From Flammeovirga sp. EKP202 (GTDB lineage Bacteria > Bacteroidota > Bacteroidia > Cytophagales > Flammeovirgaceae), in contig NZ_JACVVP010000027.1 of the NCBI RefSeq assembly GCF_014534745.1, positions 35,871 through 99,870 of the forward strand: DNA of 64,000 bases, read 5' to 3'. Every line of letters starts with the position of its first letter. Within the stretch, counting starts at the first letter, position 1. Below the pieces are notes generated by a model. It was not told the DNA's origin, made no database searches, and saw only the letters and a list, made by a program, of their open reading frames with translations. The translations under genes and the position numbers were made by a program. Positions 24,297-33,540 of this stretch are shown here, in pieces.

Positions 24297-26051
24297 GTGA
24301 TACAACTACGCAGAACTTTTTTAATAATAGGCTTATTCACCTTTATTTTTTCATGTTCAAAGAATCAAACTGAAGAAGACATTGATTGGCAAACACTGTT
24401 TGAGAAATCCAATGGAACAGAAACCTTCACTTATGAAGAAGGTATGGCTTATTTTCATCAATTAGGTGATAGTTATGAAGCATTTAGAGTGGTAGAGTAT
24501 GGCAAAACTGACAGTGGTTATCCTTTAAATGTAGGTATTTATTCCAAGGAAAGTACGTTTATACCTTCTGATATAAAAAAGAAAAACGTGTTATTGATCA
24601 ATAACGCTATTCACCCAGGGGAGCCAGATGGAGTGGATGCGTCAATGATGTTGATGCGTGATCTGTTACAAGGAAAAGTAAATATTGAGAATGAAAATAC
24701 CATTGTTGCCATTATCCCTTTTTATAATATTGGAGGAGCCCTCAATAGAAACTCATCGACAAGAGCAAATCAAGATGGCCCACACGAATATGGTTTTAGA
24801 GGAAATGCTAAAAACCTTGACTTGAACAGAGATTTTATCAAAATGGATTCTGAAAATATGCGTTCTTTTGCAGAAATATTCCATCTCTATGAACCTGAAT
24901 TGTTTATTGATACACATGTGAGTAATGGAGCAGACTACCAGCATGTTTTAACCTATTTAGCTACTCATGAGGAGAAATTGGGTGGTGAAATAGGAGCTTT
25001 TATGAAAGAGAAAATGAATCCTTTTATGGAAGCTGAAATGAAAAAAGAAGGATGGGATATTGTCCCTTATGTCAATGTTTGGGGCACTACACCTGATAAA
25101 GGTTATGTACAATTTTTTGATTCACCTCGTTACTCTTCGGGTTACACTGCTCTTTTTAATACGCCAAGTTATGTGATTGAAACACATATGCTCAAGCCAT
25201 ATCAGCAAAGGACATTAGCGACTTATGCTTTTTTAAAGAAGGCCATTATGTTTTTAGAACAACACGGTGATGCACTATCAAAAGCCAAAGAAGATAAGAT
25301 AGCATCAGATCTGAAAGCAGAGTCATTAGCGATTAATTGGAGCTTGGATTCATCCAAAGTAGATCAAATTACGTTTAAAGGATATGAAGGATCATATAAA
25401 GCAAGTGAAGTGAGTGGTTTGCCTCGCTTATTTTATGATCGATCAAAACCTTATGAGAAAAAGATCCCTTTTTACTCCGGCTTACAAGTGACAAAGGAGG
25501 AAAAGAAACCGGACTTTTTTGTCATTCCAAGGGCGTGGGGTAATGTGATTGCCGCTTTGGAACACAATCATATTAAGATGACACAGTTGGAAGCTGATCA
25601 AAAAATGAAAGTAGACGTAAAATACATAGACCGCTATCAAACGGTAAAAAGTCCTTATGAAGGGCATTATTTACATTATGATATAGCGACAGTAACCAAA
25701 AGTGAGGAAGTTCAATTTAGAAAAGGAGACTATTTGATTCCAACAGCACAAAGAAGGGTTCGGTTTTTAATGGAAACGCTCACTCCTGAAGCAAAGGACA
25801 GTTTTTTCGCGTGGAATTACTTTGATCCTATTTTACAGCAAAAAGAACATTTTTCATCTTATGTTTTTGAAGATAAAGCGATAGATATTTTAGCAAAAAA
25901 TCCCGAACTTAAAGAAGCATTAGAACAGAAGAAAAAAGAAGACAAGCATTTTAAAAACTCTGCTTATCAGCAATTGGAATTTATTTATGAACATTCCGAT
26001 CATAAGGAAAAGTCACACCTAAGATATCCCATTTATAAATACGATAAATAA
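24297..26051 (+). CDS. M14 family zinc carboxypeptidase-like lipoprotein
   Basis: I choose the GTG at 24297 (584 residues) because it directly precedes a lipoprotein-type signal (LRRTFLIIGLFTFIFSC). A TTG 14 codons earlier is possible but overlaps the -7 box. The peptidase domain shows zinc ligands in HPGEPDG (H-x-x-E), the substrate Arg in NLDLNRDF, the third ligand His in FIDTHVSNG and the general base Glu in YVIETHML. About 240 residues follow with no recognised domain. It is expected on the periplasmic or outer face, trimming peptides or peptidoglycan. The YkvA-like gene starts 9 bases downstream, so the two form an operon. Confidence 0.88.
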   Translation: MIQLRRTFLIIGLFTFIFSCSKNQTEEDIDWQTLFEKSNGTETFTYEEGMAYFHQLGDSYEAFRVVEYGKTDSGYPLNVGIYSKESTFIPSDIKKKNVLLINNAIHPGEPDGVDASMMLMRDLLQGKVNIENENTIVAIIPFYNIGGALNRNSSTRANQDGPHEYGFRGNAKNLDLNRDFIKMDSENMRSFAEIFHLYEPELFIDTHVSNGADYQHVLTYLATHEEKLGGEIGAFMKEKMNPFMEAEMKKEGWDIVPYVNVWGTTPDKGYVQFFDSPRYSSGYTALFNTPSYVIETHMLKPYQQRTLATYAFLKKAIMFLEQHGDALSKAKEDKIASDLKAESLAINWSLDSSKVDQITFKGYEGSYKASEVSGLPRLFYDRSKPYEKKIPFYSGLQVTKEEKKPDFFVIPRAWGNVIAALEHNHIKMTQLEADQKMKVDVKYIDRYQTVKSPYEGHYLHYDIATVTKSEEVQFRKGDYLIPTAQRRVRFLMETLTPEAKDSFFAWNYFDPILQQKEHFSSYVFEDKAIDILAKNPELKEALEQKKKEDKHFKNSAYQQLEFIYEHSDHKEKSHLRYPIYKYDK

Positions 26052-26060
26052 AACTAAAAT

Positions 26061-26489
26061 ATGGAATTAAAGAATATTGAAACGGCAAAATATATCAATG
26101 CATTTAAGGAGAGTAAGTTTATGAATGCTCTTTTTAAGATGGCCAAAAAAGCGGGTGAAAAAGTAGTATATGTTGCCTTGTTACTTTTCTTTATGTATAT
26201 CGATGAAGAAACACCAAGTAAAGCAAAGGTAGCTATTGCAGGAGCTTTAGGATACTTATTAGTACCAATGGATTTAATTCCCGATTTTATTCCCGTAGTA
26301 GGTTTTGCTGATGATTTTTCGGTGGTATTTGCTGCAATTGGTTATGTTTCGGTTTGCTTAAAACAAGAACATAAGGAATTGGCATTACAAAAAATGGAAA
26401 ATTGGTTTGAAGACTTTGAAAGAAGCGAAGTAGAAGGCCTAAATGACTTAATTTTCAGAAAGAAAGAAGAAGCTGAAGAAGCAAAATAA
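26061..26489 (+). CDS. YkvA / DUF1232 family membrane protein
   Basis: The 142-residue protein carries the DUF1232 motif Y-L-[LI]-[VS]-P-x-D-L-I-P-D-[FL]-I-P-V-x-G-[FY]-x-D-D (around residues 73-95) between two hydrophobic segments. Charged, Glu/Lys-rich segments flank it, and the C-terminal about 40 residues form a probable coiled coil. The function of the family is unknown. It is the second gene of an operon with the M14 peptidase and ends at a strong terminator. Confidence 0.9.
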   Translation: MELKNIETAKYINAFKESKFMNALFKMAKKAGEKVVYVALLLFFMYIDEETPSKAKVAIAGALGYLLVPMDLIPDFIPVVGFADDFSVVFAAIGYVSVCLKQEHKELALQKMENWFEDFERSEVEGLNDLIFRKKEEAEEAK

Positions 26490-26518
26490 ATCTTCAATCT
26501 AAATACAAATAATAATTG

Positions 26519-26557
26519 ACTGCCTATATGAAAAGAATTCATATAGGCAGTTTTTTT
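26519..26557 (+). terminator. Terminator of the peptidase/YkvA operon
   Basis: ACTGCCTATATGAA and TTCATATAGGCAGT form a perfect 14-bp stem around AAGAA with seven T. It is the strongest terminator in the window. Confidence 0.95.
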
Positions 26558-26564
26558 AGAATTG

Positions 26565-26956
26565 CTACATTGTTAACTAAGTTTTCGAATATTTAAAGTA
26601 TTTAGAAATCAGGAGATTTCTGCTGATCTTTAGGACACGAATGACGCTATCGCTTAACATTCGCACCAGTGGACTTTCTACCCAATTCATTTGCTACTTC
26701 TTCCCTCGGCCTTGAAGGGAAAAGCGTTCAGAATTTCATGGAATGAGCCGTTAAAAATGATTTTCTTGTTCGAGCTTTAGCGAGTTTAAAATCATTTAGG
26801 CAAGTGAAATGGAATTTAGCTTTTGACTTCTAAGCCTAGATTTTTTGCTTCGTTTTTCATCAATGGAAAAATGAAGAAGAAGGAAGCTTGAAAGTAGGAT
26901 ATAAAAGCCTGTAGAATAATTGATTGTAAATTTTCGGTAATTTAGTTTACAATGTA
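26565..26956 (-). repeat. Composite intergenic repeat copy R4 (subfamily B, reverse)
   Basis: Full-length reverse copy. The left end TACATTGTTAACTAAGTTTT and the inverted right end TACATTGTAAACTAAATTAC match over about 28 bases. Core stems are TTTTTC/GAAAAA and TCTA/TAGA (in forward sense). The two-hairpin module is at 26604-26663. It begins 8 bases after the operon terminator. Confidence 0.92.
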
Positions 26957-27534
26957 ATTACGTTCTCAAAGCGGTAACATCTTTTTCACTCAGAGCAACA
27001 TTTTTTCAAACTAACAGTAACTTGTTTTTTACTAATACTATCCCTGTCTGCACGTTAAATCACCTAATTTTGGACTATAATTATTTTTCAAATGATCCCA
27101 AGAAGTAATCAATACATGAAATGAATTAGGTATTAAAAGTAAACTACAAAAATGAAATGATCTTTCTATCTCTCTTCATAGAAAGAAGGTACTTGATGAT
27201 GATTGCATCCGTCGAGTTAATCGTAAACAGTAAACAACAACCTTTTATCAATGAGGTGGTAGGTCTATAAAATTAAAACTATATAAAATGGAATGCCTCA
27301 TTGATGTAAGCACTAAGAATTATACATCAAAATCTTAAAACTAAACAATTGATAGCGAAAGCGATGTCTACGCGTTTTTATCAAATTACATCACTTCTTT
27401 TGAGTAAAAAACAAGGGAGTTCTAACTATTGATATACTATATATTATGTAATGCTTATTATTTTATTAAGATGAAATATCTTCTTAATGCTGAAAGGTTA
27501 TGCTCTTTTTTTGAAATGAATTTGAATTTAAAGT
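26957..27534. other. Long leader/promoter region of the first susC
   Basis: No gene is visible in these 578 bases. They hold a perfect 10-bp inverted repeat (ATCAATGAGG at 27247-27256, CCTCATTGAT at 27296-27305) and TTGATA/TATCAA around a GCG-rich stretch (about 27350-27386). Either could be an RNA leader structure or a regulator site. Confidence 0.4.
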
Positions 27535-30500
27535 ATGTTTAAAATTACATTTTCGGAGATATTGACAGTGAGTCTATTATCTCTTCTATCCTTCAATGTA
27601 TTTGCCCAAAATATCATTAAAGGAGTGGTTCTTGACGAAAAAGAATCACCAATCCCAGGAGCCAACATCCTTATTAAAGGCACCACACAAGGCACAGTGA
27701 CTAATATGGACGGGGAGTTCTCTTTATCTACAAATGAGAATGATATTCTAGTGTTCTCTTATATTGGTTATCAGACAAGAGAGATCGCTGTAAAAGGACA
27801 AAACACCCTAGAGATACAATTAGATTTGGATGCGAAACAATTGGAAGAAATCGTAGTCGTAGGTTATGGTGTACAGAAGAAAAGCGTGGTAACGGGTGCT
27901 ATTTCTTCTATCAAATCGGAAGATGTAGAGTCGACTCCTATTGCCAATGCTTCACAAGCGCTTCAAGGTAGGACATCGGGTGTGATTGTACAGAGTAACT
28001 CGGGAGCTCCGGGTGGGGCAGTAAGTATAAAAATAAGAGGGGTGAGTAGTAATGGTAACTCAGCTCCACTTTACATCGTAGATGGTCTTCAAGTCGGGAA
28101 TATCAATAATTTATCACCCAACGATATTGCTTCCATAGAAGTGTTGAAAGATGCAGCTTCTGCAGCCATTTTTGGTGCAAGAGGTGCTAACGGGGTAGTA
28201 TTAGTCACTACAAAGCAAGGTGAAAAAGGGAAGTATAAAATTACTTACGATGGTTACTATGGTATACAAGAAGCAGCCAATAAGGTTGATATGCTGAACG
28301 CTAACCAATATATGAAAATTCATAATGCTGCCAGTGAATGGGACAATACTGAACCACGTTATACAGATGATAGAATTCAGCAAAACACAATAGATACGGA
28401 TTGGCAAGATGAAATGTATCAAACAGCGCCCATCACCAACCACGCATTAAGTTTTTCTGGAGGTGGTAAAAAGTCTAGTTTTAGTAGTTCTTTGTCTTAT
28501 TTCTCACAAGATGGTATAGTGGGAGGAAGTGCGAAATCTAATTTTGATCGTTATACGTTTAGAATTAACTCCACACATGAAATCAATGATGTGGTTACTT
28601 TTGGACAAAACCTTTCTTATTCGTATTCAAAGACAAGAGGTTTTAATGAAAAACAGCAAGTATCTACGCTCTCTAGTATGTATTTGCATGATCCTCTGAC
28701 ACCCGTATTTACGGATGACCCAACCGGCTATCACAAAAATGCGGTAACCAATGCAGATGGAAGATACTATGCAATCAGTGAAGAGTTGGATGGTTATGCA
28801 GGTAACCCAATGGCAATTTTAGAGACTCAAAATAGAGAACAACTCGATAACACTTTAAGAGGAAATGTGTACTTGGATTTTAATTTATCATCACTTGTTG
28901 AGGGACTGAAATTTAAATCAAGTTTTGGTCTGAATAATTATGATAGTCATAACAGGGTATTTACACCAGCCTTTTATATTTCAGCACAAGGCCCTTTTCA
29001 AAATGGAACAAGTACGGCTCAAGTCATCACCAACCGAAATACATCCATTCAATTTGAAAATGTATTGAGCTACACCAAATCATTCGGGAAACAAAATATC
29101 TCAGCAATACTTGGTCAATCATTAATCAGTGATCAATACAGAAATACAAACAGTACCAACTCTGATATTTACCCAAGTACATGGCATTATGGTTGGCCTT
29201 CTAATGGAGGACAAGAAAATATGTTGGCTGAAGCGATGTTGAATGAATCAAGGTTGGTTTCATTCTTTGGTAGAGTGAGCTATAACTATGATGAAAAATA
29301 CATGCTGAATGCAACTATTAGAAGAGATGGTTCGACAAGATTCGGAGATAATAATAAATACGGTATTTTCCCTTCCATATCTGCAGGCTGGACTATTTCT
29401 AATGAAGAATTTTTCCAAGTTGATCACAACAAAATCAGCTTGATTAAACTAAGAGGATCATGGGGACAGGTAGGAAATGACAGAATCGGTAACTGGGGTC
29501 ACATGTCCATCATGGAGCGAAGTGATCATTATATTGTGGACGGTCGCCTAATTCAAGGTTTTGCACCGTTAAGAGCCGCAAACCCTGATTTGAAATGGGA
29601 AACGTCAGAAACATTGAACATCGGTATTGATCTCGGCTTCTTGAACAATAAGCTTACATTAACAGCCGAATACTATGATAAATTGACGAAGGACCTTCTA
29701 TATGAACTTCCTATTCCTGCTTTTACAGGACGAATGGGGCCACTCGCAAATATTGGAACCGTTTCTAACAAGGGTTTTGAAATTGATTTACGTTACACTG
29801 GCGAAATCAGAGATTTTAAGATTGATATCCTAGGCAATATGTCATACAACCATAATAACATGACCAAACTAGAAAATTCTGAGGGATACTTTAATGGAAG
29901 GAATTTAGGAACATTGGATGGCAACATGAGAGTGCAAGAAGGGTACCCAATGCCATTTTTCTTTGCTTATAAAACCGACGGTATTTTCCAAAATGAGGAA
30001 GAAGTTAACAGTTATGTCAATGATGAAGAAAACTTAATTCAACCAAATGCCAAGCCTGGTGATATCCGTTTTGTAGACATCAATGGTGATGGAAAAATCT
30101 CAGATGAAGACAGAACGAACATTGGTAATGCTATTCCTAAATTCAACTACGGTTTGACGATTAACCTTGGTTATAAAAATTGGGATTTAAGCATGTTCTT
30201 ACAAGCACAAACGCATTATGATATTGCAAATGTGGCATATGGTCCTAATGAAACTTACCAAAACTTAAATGCTAGACATCTAGGCTATTGGACTGGGGAA
30301 GGATCAACTAATGAGTGGCCTGCAATGACACATGAGGATGCAAATGGTAACTTCACTAAGATCAACGACATGATTCATATTGAGGATGCAAGCTATTTAA
30401 GACTTAGAAACCTTCAATTAGGATTTACCCTTCCAACAAGAACTTCAAGTAAAATTGGAATGGAGCGATTAAGAATTTATGGCTCAGTTCAAAACCTGTT

Positions 30501-30627
30501 TACAATTACTAATTATTCAGGAGCTGATCCGGAATTTAGTGACAGTAACCTCCTTCGATATGGCCTTGATAACGGTTCTTATCCTCAAGCAAGAACTTAC
30601 CTAATGGGACTTAATGTATCATTCTAA
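27535..30627 (+). CDS. SusC/RagA-type TonB-dependent outer-membrane transporter (pair 1)
   Basis: The 1030-residue protein begins with a signal peptide (residues 1-24, ending VFA). Next comes a carboxypeptidase-regulatory-like domain (about 26-100, IKGVVLDEKESPIPGANILI) with the SusC DGEFSL signature. The TonB-box region EEIVVVGYG lies near residue 103, a plug domain occupies 115-220 (VLKDAASAAIFGARGANGVV), and a long beta barrel ends in an aromatic residue (VSF). It imports a large nutrient, usually an oligosaccharide, through the outer membrane with its SusD partner 11 bases downstream. No carbohydrate-active enzyme flanks this pair, so its substrate is open. Confidence 0.94.
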   Translation: MFKITFSEILTVSLLSLLSFNVFAQNIIKGVVLDEKESPIPGANILIKGTTQGTVTNMDGEFSLSTNENDILVFSYIGYQTREIAVKGQNTLEIQLDLDAKQLEEIVVVGYGVQKKSVVTGAISSIKSEDVESTPIANASQALQGRTSGVIVQSNSGAPGGAVSIKIRGVSSNGNSAPLYIVDGLQVGNINNLSPNDIASIEVLKDAASAAIFGARGANGVVLVTTKQGEKGKYKITYDGYYGIQEAANKVDMLNANQYMKIHNAASEWDNTEPRYTDDRIQQNTIDTDWQDEMYQTAPITNHALSFSGGGKKSSFSSSLSYFSQDGIVGGSAKSNFDRYTFRINSTHEINDVVTFGQNLSYSYSKTRGFNEKQQVSTLSSMYLHDPLTPVFTDDPTGYHKNAVTNADGRYYAISEELDGYAGNPMAILETQNREQLDNTLRGNVYLDFNLSSLVEGLKFKSSFGLNNYDSHNRVFTPAFYISAQGPFQNGTSTAQVITNRNTSIQFENVLSYTKSFGKQNISAILGQSLISDQYRNTNSTNSDIYPSTWHYGWPSNGGQENMLAEAMLNESRLVSFFGRVSYNYDEKYMLNATIRRDGSTRFGDNNKYGIFPSISAGWTISNEEFFQVDHNKISLIKLRGSWGQVGNDRIGNWGHMSIMERSDHYIVDGRLIQGFAPLRAANPDLKWETSETLNIGIDLGFLNNKLTLTAEYYDKLTKDLLYELPIPAFTGRMGPLANIGTVSNKGFEIDLRYTGEIRDFKIDILGNMSYNHNNMTKLENSEGYFNGRNLGTLDGNMRVQEGYPMPFFFAYKTDGIFQNEEEVNSYVNDEENLIQPNAKPGDIRFVDINGDGKISDEDRTNIGNAIPKFNYGLTINLGYKNWDLSMFLQAQTHYDIANVAYGPNETYQNLNARHLGYWTGEGSTNEWPAMTHEDANGNFTKINDMIHIEDASYLRLRNLQLGFTLPTRTSSKIGMERLRIYGSVQNLFTITNYSGADPEFSDSNLLRYGLDNGSYPQARTYLMGLNVSF

Positions 30628-30638
30628 ACTGTAATCCA

Positions 30639-32279
30639 ATGAAAAAAATATATTTAATCTTTTTTCTATTGATGGGGTGTGATTATTTAGATATCCAACC
30701 CAACGACAGAATCCCATCTTCTCAATATTATAATTCTGTAGATGAGGCTTATCAGGCACTTCTTGGTGCGTATGAACCAATACGTACCATGAAAATGAAT
30801 TATGTGGATCCGTTCCCATTATTTTCTATTGCTTTGTTTAGCGAATGTATGTCTGACAATGTGAATGGCGGGGCCAATAAAAAGCAGACCAACAATCCTT
30901 ATCAGGAAGCAAATCAGTTTGAAATGAGCCCAATTCGATCAGAGGCATTCTGGAGAAGGTCTTATAATGGTATTTCAAGAGTCAATTCTTTATTCCACAA
31001 TTGGGAGAATATCACTATCAAACAAGGCGAAGAGGCAAGAGCTAATAATATCCTTGGAGAAGCGTATTTTCTAAGAGCACATTATTATTTTGAATTACTC
31101 AGAATGTATGAGAACGTAATCCTGACAACCGAACCTATCGACGGTACGAGTTGGAGAAGTTTTAAGCAGGAAGACCCTGAAAAGGTATATGCTCAAGCGA
31201 CAGATGATTATTTGAAGAGTTTTGAATTGATGGCAGAAACAGACCCAGAGAGAGGTAGAATGTCAATGTATGCATCAAAAGCAGAGTTATTGAAAATGTT
31301 CCTTTTCTATACGGGTTATTATGAAAAGGAGGCTTTACCAAGAACAGATGGAAGTACGTTTACTTTAGACCATGCCATTGCATTAGCGGATGATATTTAT
31401 CTGAACAGTGGAAAACGTCTATTGCCTAAATATGCAGATAATTTTGATCCTTTGACAAGTAATTGGAATGATGAGGTTTTATTAGAAATACCACATGTAG
31501 ACTCTGGTTTACCAGGTTGGACAGGCATTAAATCAGGAAATATTATGTGTAGAGCCTCTGGACCATGGGGAGGTAAAGGCAAAGCTTTTGATGCAACTTA
31601 CGCTGACGGCTGGGCAAACGGAGTTCCAAGAAGAAAGCTATTGTCAATTTGGGATGATCCTAATGATGAGCGAAAAATGGCAACCATCTTAACAGCAGAG
31701 GAAGTGGAAGAAGGACAGAATGACGATGGTTTTGATCCAGAAAATGCTCAATTCCCCATTAAAATAGGTTGGCAACACACGGGTTTATACAATAAAAAGT
31801 ACAGTACTTTTGCCTCTATTCAACCTTCCATTGCCATTAATCTCAATTATGGGATGAACCATCATGCCATCCGTTTTGCAGATGTTATTTTAATGGCAGG
31901 GGAACTGTATTTAAGAAAAGGAAACACAGGAAAAGCACTAGAATATGTCAATCTAGTTAGAACAAGAGCAAATGCAGCAGCTTTAGCAGCGATTGATGAA
32001 GAAACTTTGTTTGCAGAAAGAAACAGAGAGTTAGCCCTTGAAGGAGTAAGGTACCACGACTTACTCAGAAGGTATGGTCAAAGTAGATTAACGACAGTGA
32101 AATCCATTTTGGATGTGAAAAACTACACACCAGAGTCCAATGAAATTGATCGATATGGTGAAGCGGGTAAAAGCGAGGATTATGAAATTGATTTCAAAGT
32201 GGAGCAGAGAGGCTTTTTACCTATTCCGATTGTGGAATTGGATGTGCATCCAGAATTGCAACAAAATAATGGGTATTAA
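30639..32279 (+). CDS. SusD/RagB-type surface lipoprotein (pair 1)
   Basis: The 546-residue protein starts with a short lipoprotein signal (lipobox LMGC, Cys at residue 14). The mature start DYLDIQPNDRIPSSQYYNSVDEAYQAL is typical of SusD. The TPR-like helical part continues with RANNILGEAYFLRAHYYFELLRMY. The C-terminal RagB half holds AERNRELALEGVRYHDLLR and closes with LPIPIVELDVHPELQQNNGY. It forms the lid of the SusC transporter on the cell surface and binds the incoming glycan. Repeat R5 starts right after its stop codon, and its probable terminator lies on the far side of R5. Confidence 0.94.
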   Translation: MKKIYLIFFLLMGCDYLDIQPNDRIPSSQYYNSVDEAYQALLGAYEPIRTMKMNYVDPFPLFSIALFSECMSDNVNGGANKKQTNNPYQEANQFEMSPIRSEAFWRRSYNGISRVNSLFHNWENITIKQGEEARANNILGEAYFLRAHYYFELLRMYENVILTTEPIDGTSWRSFKQEDPEKVYAQATDDYLKSFELMAETDPERGRMSMYASKAELLKMFLFYTGYYEKEALPRTDGSTFTLDHAIALADDIYLNSGKRLLPKYADNFDPLTSNWNDEVLLEIPHVDSGLPGWTGIKSGNIMCRASGPWGGKGKAFDATYADGWANGVPRRKLLSIWDDPNDERKMATILTAEEVEEGQNDDGFDPENAQFPIKIGWQHTGLYNKKYSTFASIQPSIAINLNYGMNHHAIRFADVILMAGELYLRKGNTGKALEYVNLVRTRANAAALAAIDEETLFAERNRELALEGVRYHDLLRRYGQSRLTTVKSILDVKNYTPESNEIDRYGEAGKSEDYEIDFKVEQRGFLPIPIVELDVHPELQQNNGY

Positions 32280-32280
32280 T

Positions 32281-32670
32281 ACTGTAAACTAAGTTATCGT
32301 TAACTTTTAATCCCTATTTCTACTAGACTTCATAGGGGCTACTTCCAAGCTTCCTTCTTCTTCATTTTTGTCTTAACACAAAAACGAAGCAAAAAAGTCA
32401 AGGCTTTGAAGTCAAAAGCTAAATTCCATTGCTTGAGCCTAAATGATTTTAAACTCGCTGCACTCAAACAGCAAAATTATTTTTAACGGCTCAATCCATG
32501 AAATTCTTAACGCTTTTCCCTTCAAGGCCGGGGTAGAACTACCAAATTAAAAGAGTAGTAATTTCACTGGCGCGAATGTTAAGCGATAGCGTCATTCGTG
32601 TCCTGCAGATCATCAGAAATCTCCCGATTTCTAAATATTATAAATATTCAGAAATTTAGTTTACAGAGTA
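32281..32670 (+). repeat. Composite intergenic repeat copy R5 (mosaic: A-like core, B-type module)
   Basis: Forward full-length copy starting 2 bases after the susD stop codon. The left end is ACTGTAAACTAAGTTATCGT and the inverted right end is TACTCTGTAAACTAAATTTC. Core hairpins resemble subfamily A (TTTTTG/CAAAAA, TCAA/TTGA around GGCT), while the distal module at 32573-32632 is the subfamily B two-hairpin unit. Confidence 0.92.
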
Positions 32671-32696
32671 TTGAAACTATTTGTTATTAAAATATG

Positions 32697-32731
32697 AAAG
32701 GCTTAGGGATAATTCTCTTAAGCCTTTTTTA
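32697..32731 (+). terminator. Probable terminator of the susCD pair 1
   Basis: AAAGGCTTA and TAAGCCTTT form a 9-bp stem followed by a T-run on the plus strand. The nearest plus-strand gene is susD, 418 bases upstream beyond repeat R5. Confidence 0.75.
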
Positions 32732-32772
32732 TGCTTTTATACAATCTGATTAATAAGACAAAATGAAAAGCA

Positions 32773-33477
32773 TTATAACAGTTCAATTGATCTTATAAAA
32801 TCAGAGGTAATGTCCTCAATCTCTGTCCATTTGATCAATACTTCATGCGGACAATTTTTACCCTTACATCGATTGTAATCTAACGGGAATAACAACCCAT
32901 CTTTATTGATACAAAAAATGCTGTAGCTTTCTTTTTTGACTTTACCACCACTCCCTACTTTTTCTTTGATAAGCTGATGTAATCTTGTTTTATAATCAGA
33001 CTCAGGAAGGAACAAATCGTTGAGTTGGATATTTCTTTTATGGATATAATCATAATTGTATGTCAATTTGATATTTCTGACATCTTCCAAACCATTATAA
33101 TACGTCTCTTTTGCGAAGGCAATACTCAATATACCATGTTCTTGGAAGTGAACTCGGTAATCTAAGTTTAAAAAACTTAGACCTATAGCCCCCTTCTCAT
33201 TTTTGGTATGATACATCTTTTTCATAAAATCAGAAATAGCAAAAGCCATGATACTTTGGATATCAATGTTGATTTTATGTTCTATATCAAACTTATCCTT
33301 GTAGTGAACAAAAGGATAGCTGATATTGAGTTCATAGTGAAGAGAAGAGTTCAATTTATTAAAGCCCTGCTTCTCAATTTCAAGTGCACTGAGAGGAAGG
33401 GTGGTATTCAGTACATTTGTAGGAATCTGAAAAGATGTACTGATAAAAAGAACTAAAAAAATAGTAATAAGCCTCAT
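32773..33477 (-). CDS. DUF3298 / RsiV-like exported protein
   Basis: The 234-residue product has a signal peptide (residues 1-17). A DUF4163-like N-terminal half follows (YELNISYPFVHYKDKFDIE). The C-terminal part matches DUF3298 (LTYNYDYIHKRNIQLNDLFL, then HQLIKEKV). This two-domain build is shared with lysozyme-binding RsiV, but the anti-sigma part is missing and there is no sigma factor nearby. It is probably periplasmic. A lysozyme-inhibitor role is only an analogy. The gene starts 63 bases downstream of the Xaa-Pro aminopeptidase gene on the same strand and may share its transcript. Confidence 0.75.
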   Translation of the reverse strand: MRLITIFLVLFISTSFQIPTNVLNTTLPLSALEIEKQGFNKLNSSLHYELNISYPFVHYKDKFDIEHKINIDIQSIMAFAISDFMKKMYHTKNEKGAIGLSFLNLDYRVHFQEHGILSIAFAKETYYNGLEDVRNIKLTYNYDYIHKRNIQLNDLFLPESDYKTRLHQLIKEKVGSGGKVKKESYSIFCINKDGLLFPLDYNRCKGKNCPHEVLIKWTEIEDITSDFIRSIELL

Positions 33478-33540
33478 ATACTTTATTATCTACTTTTTAA
33501 ACCTAGTAAACAATAAGATTATTGTATGGGAAATAAAGAT

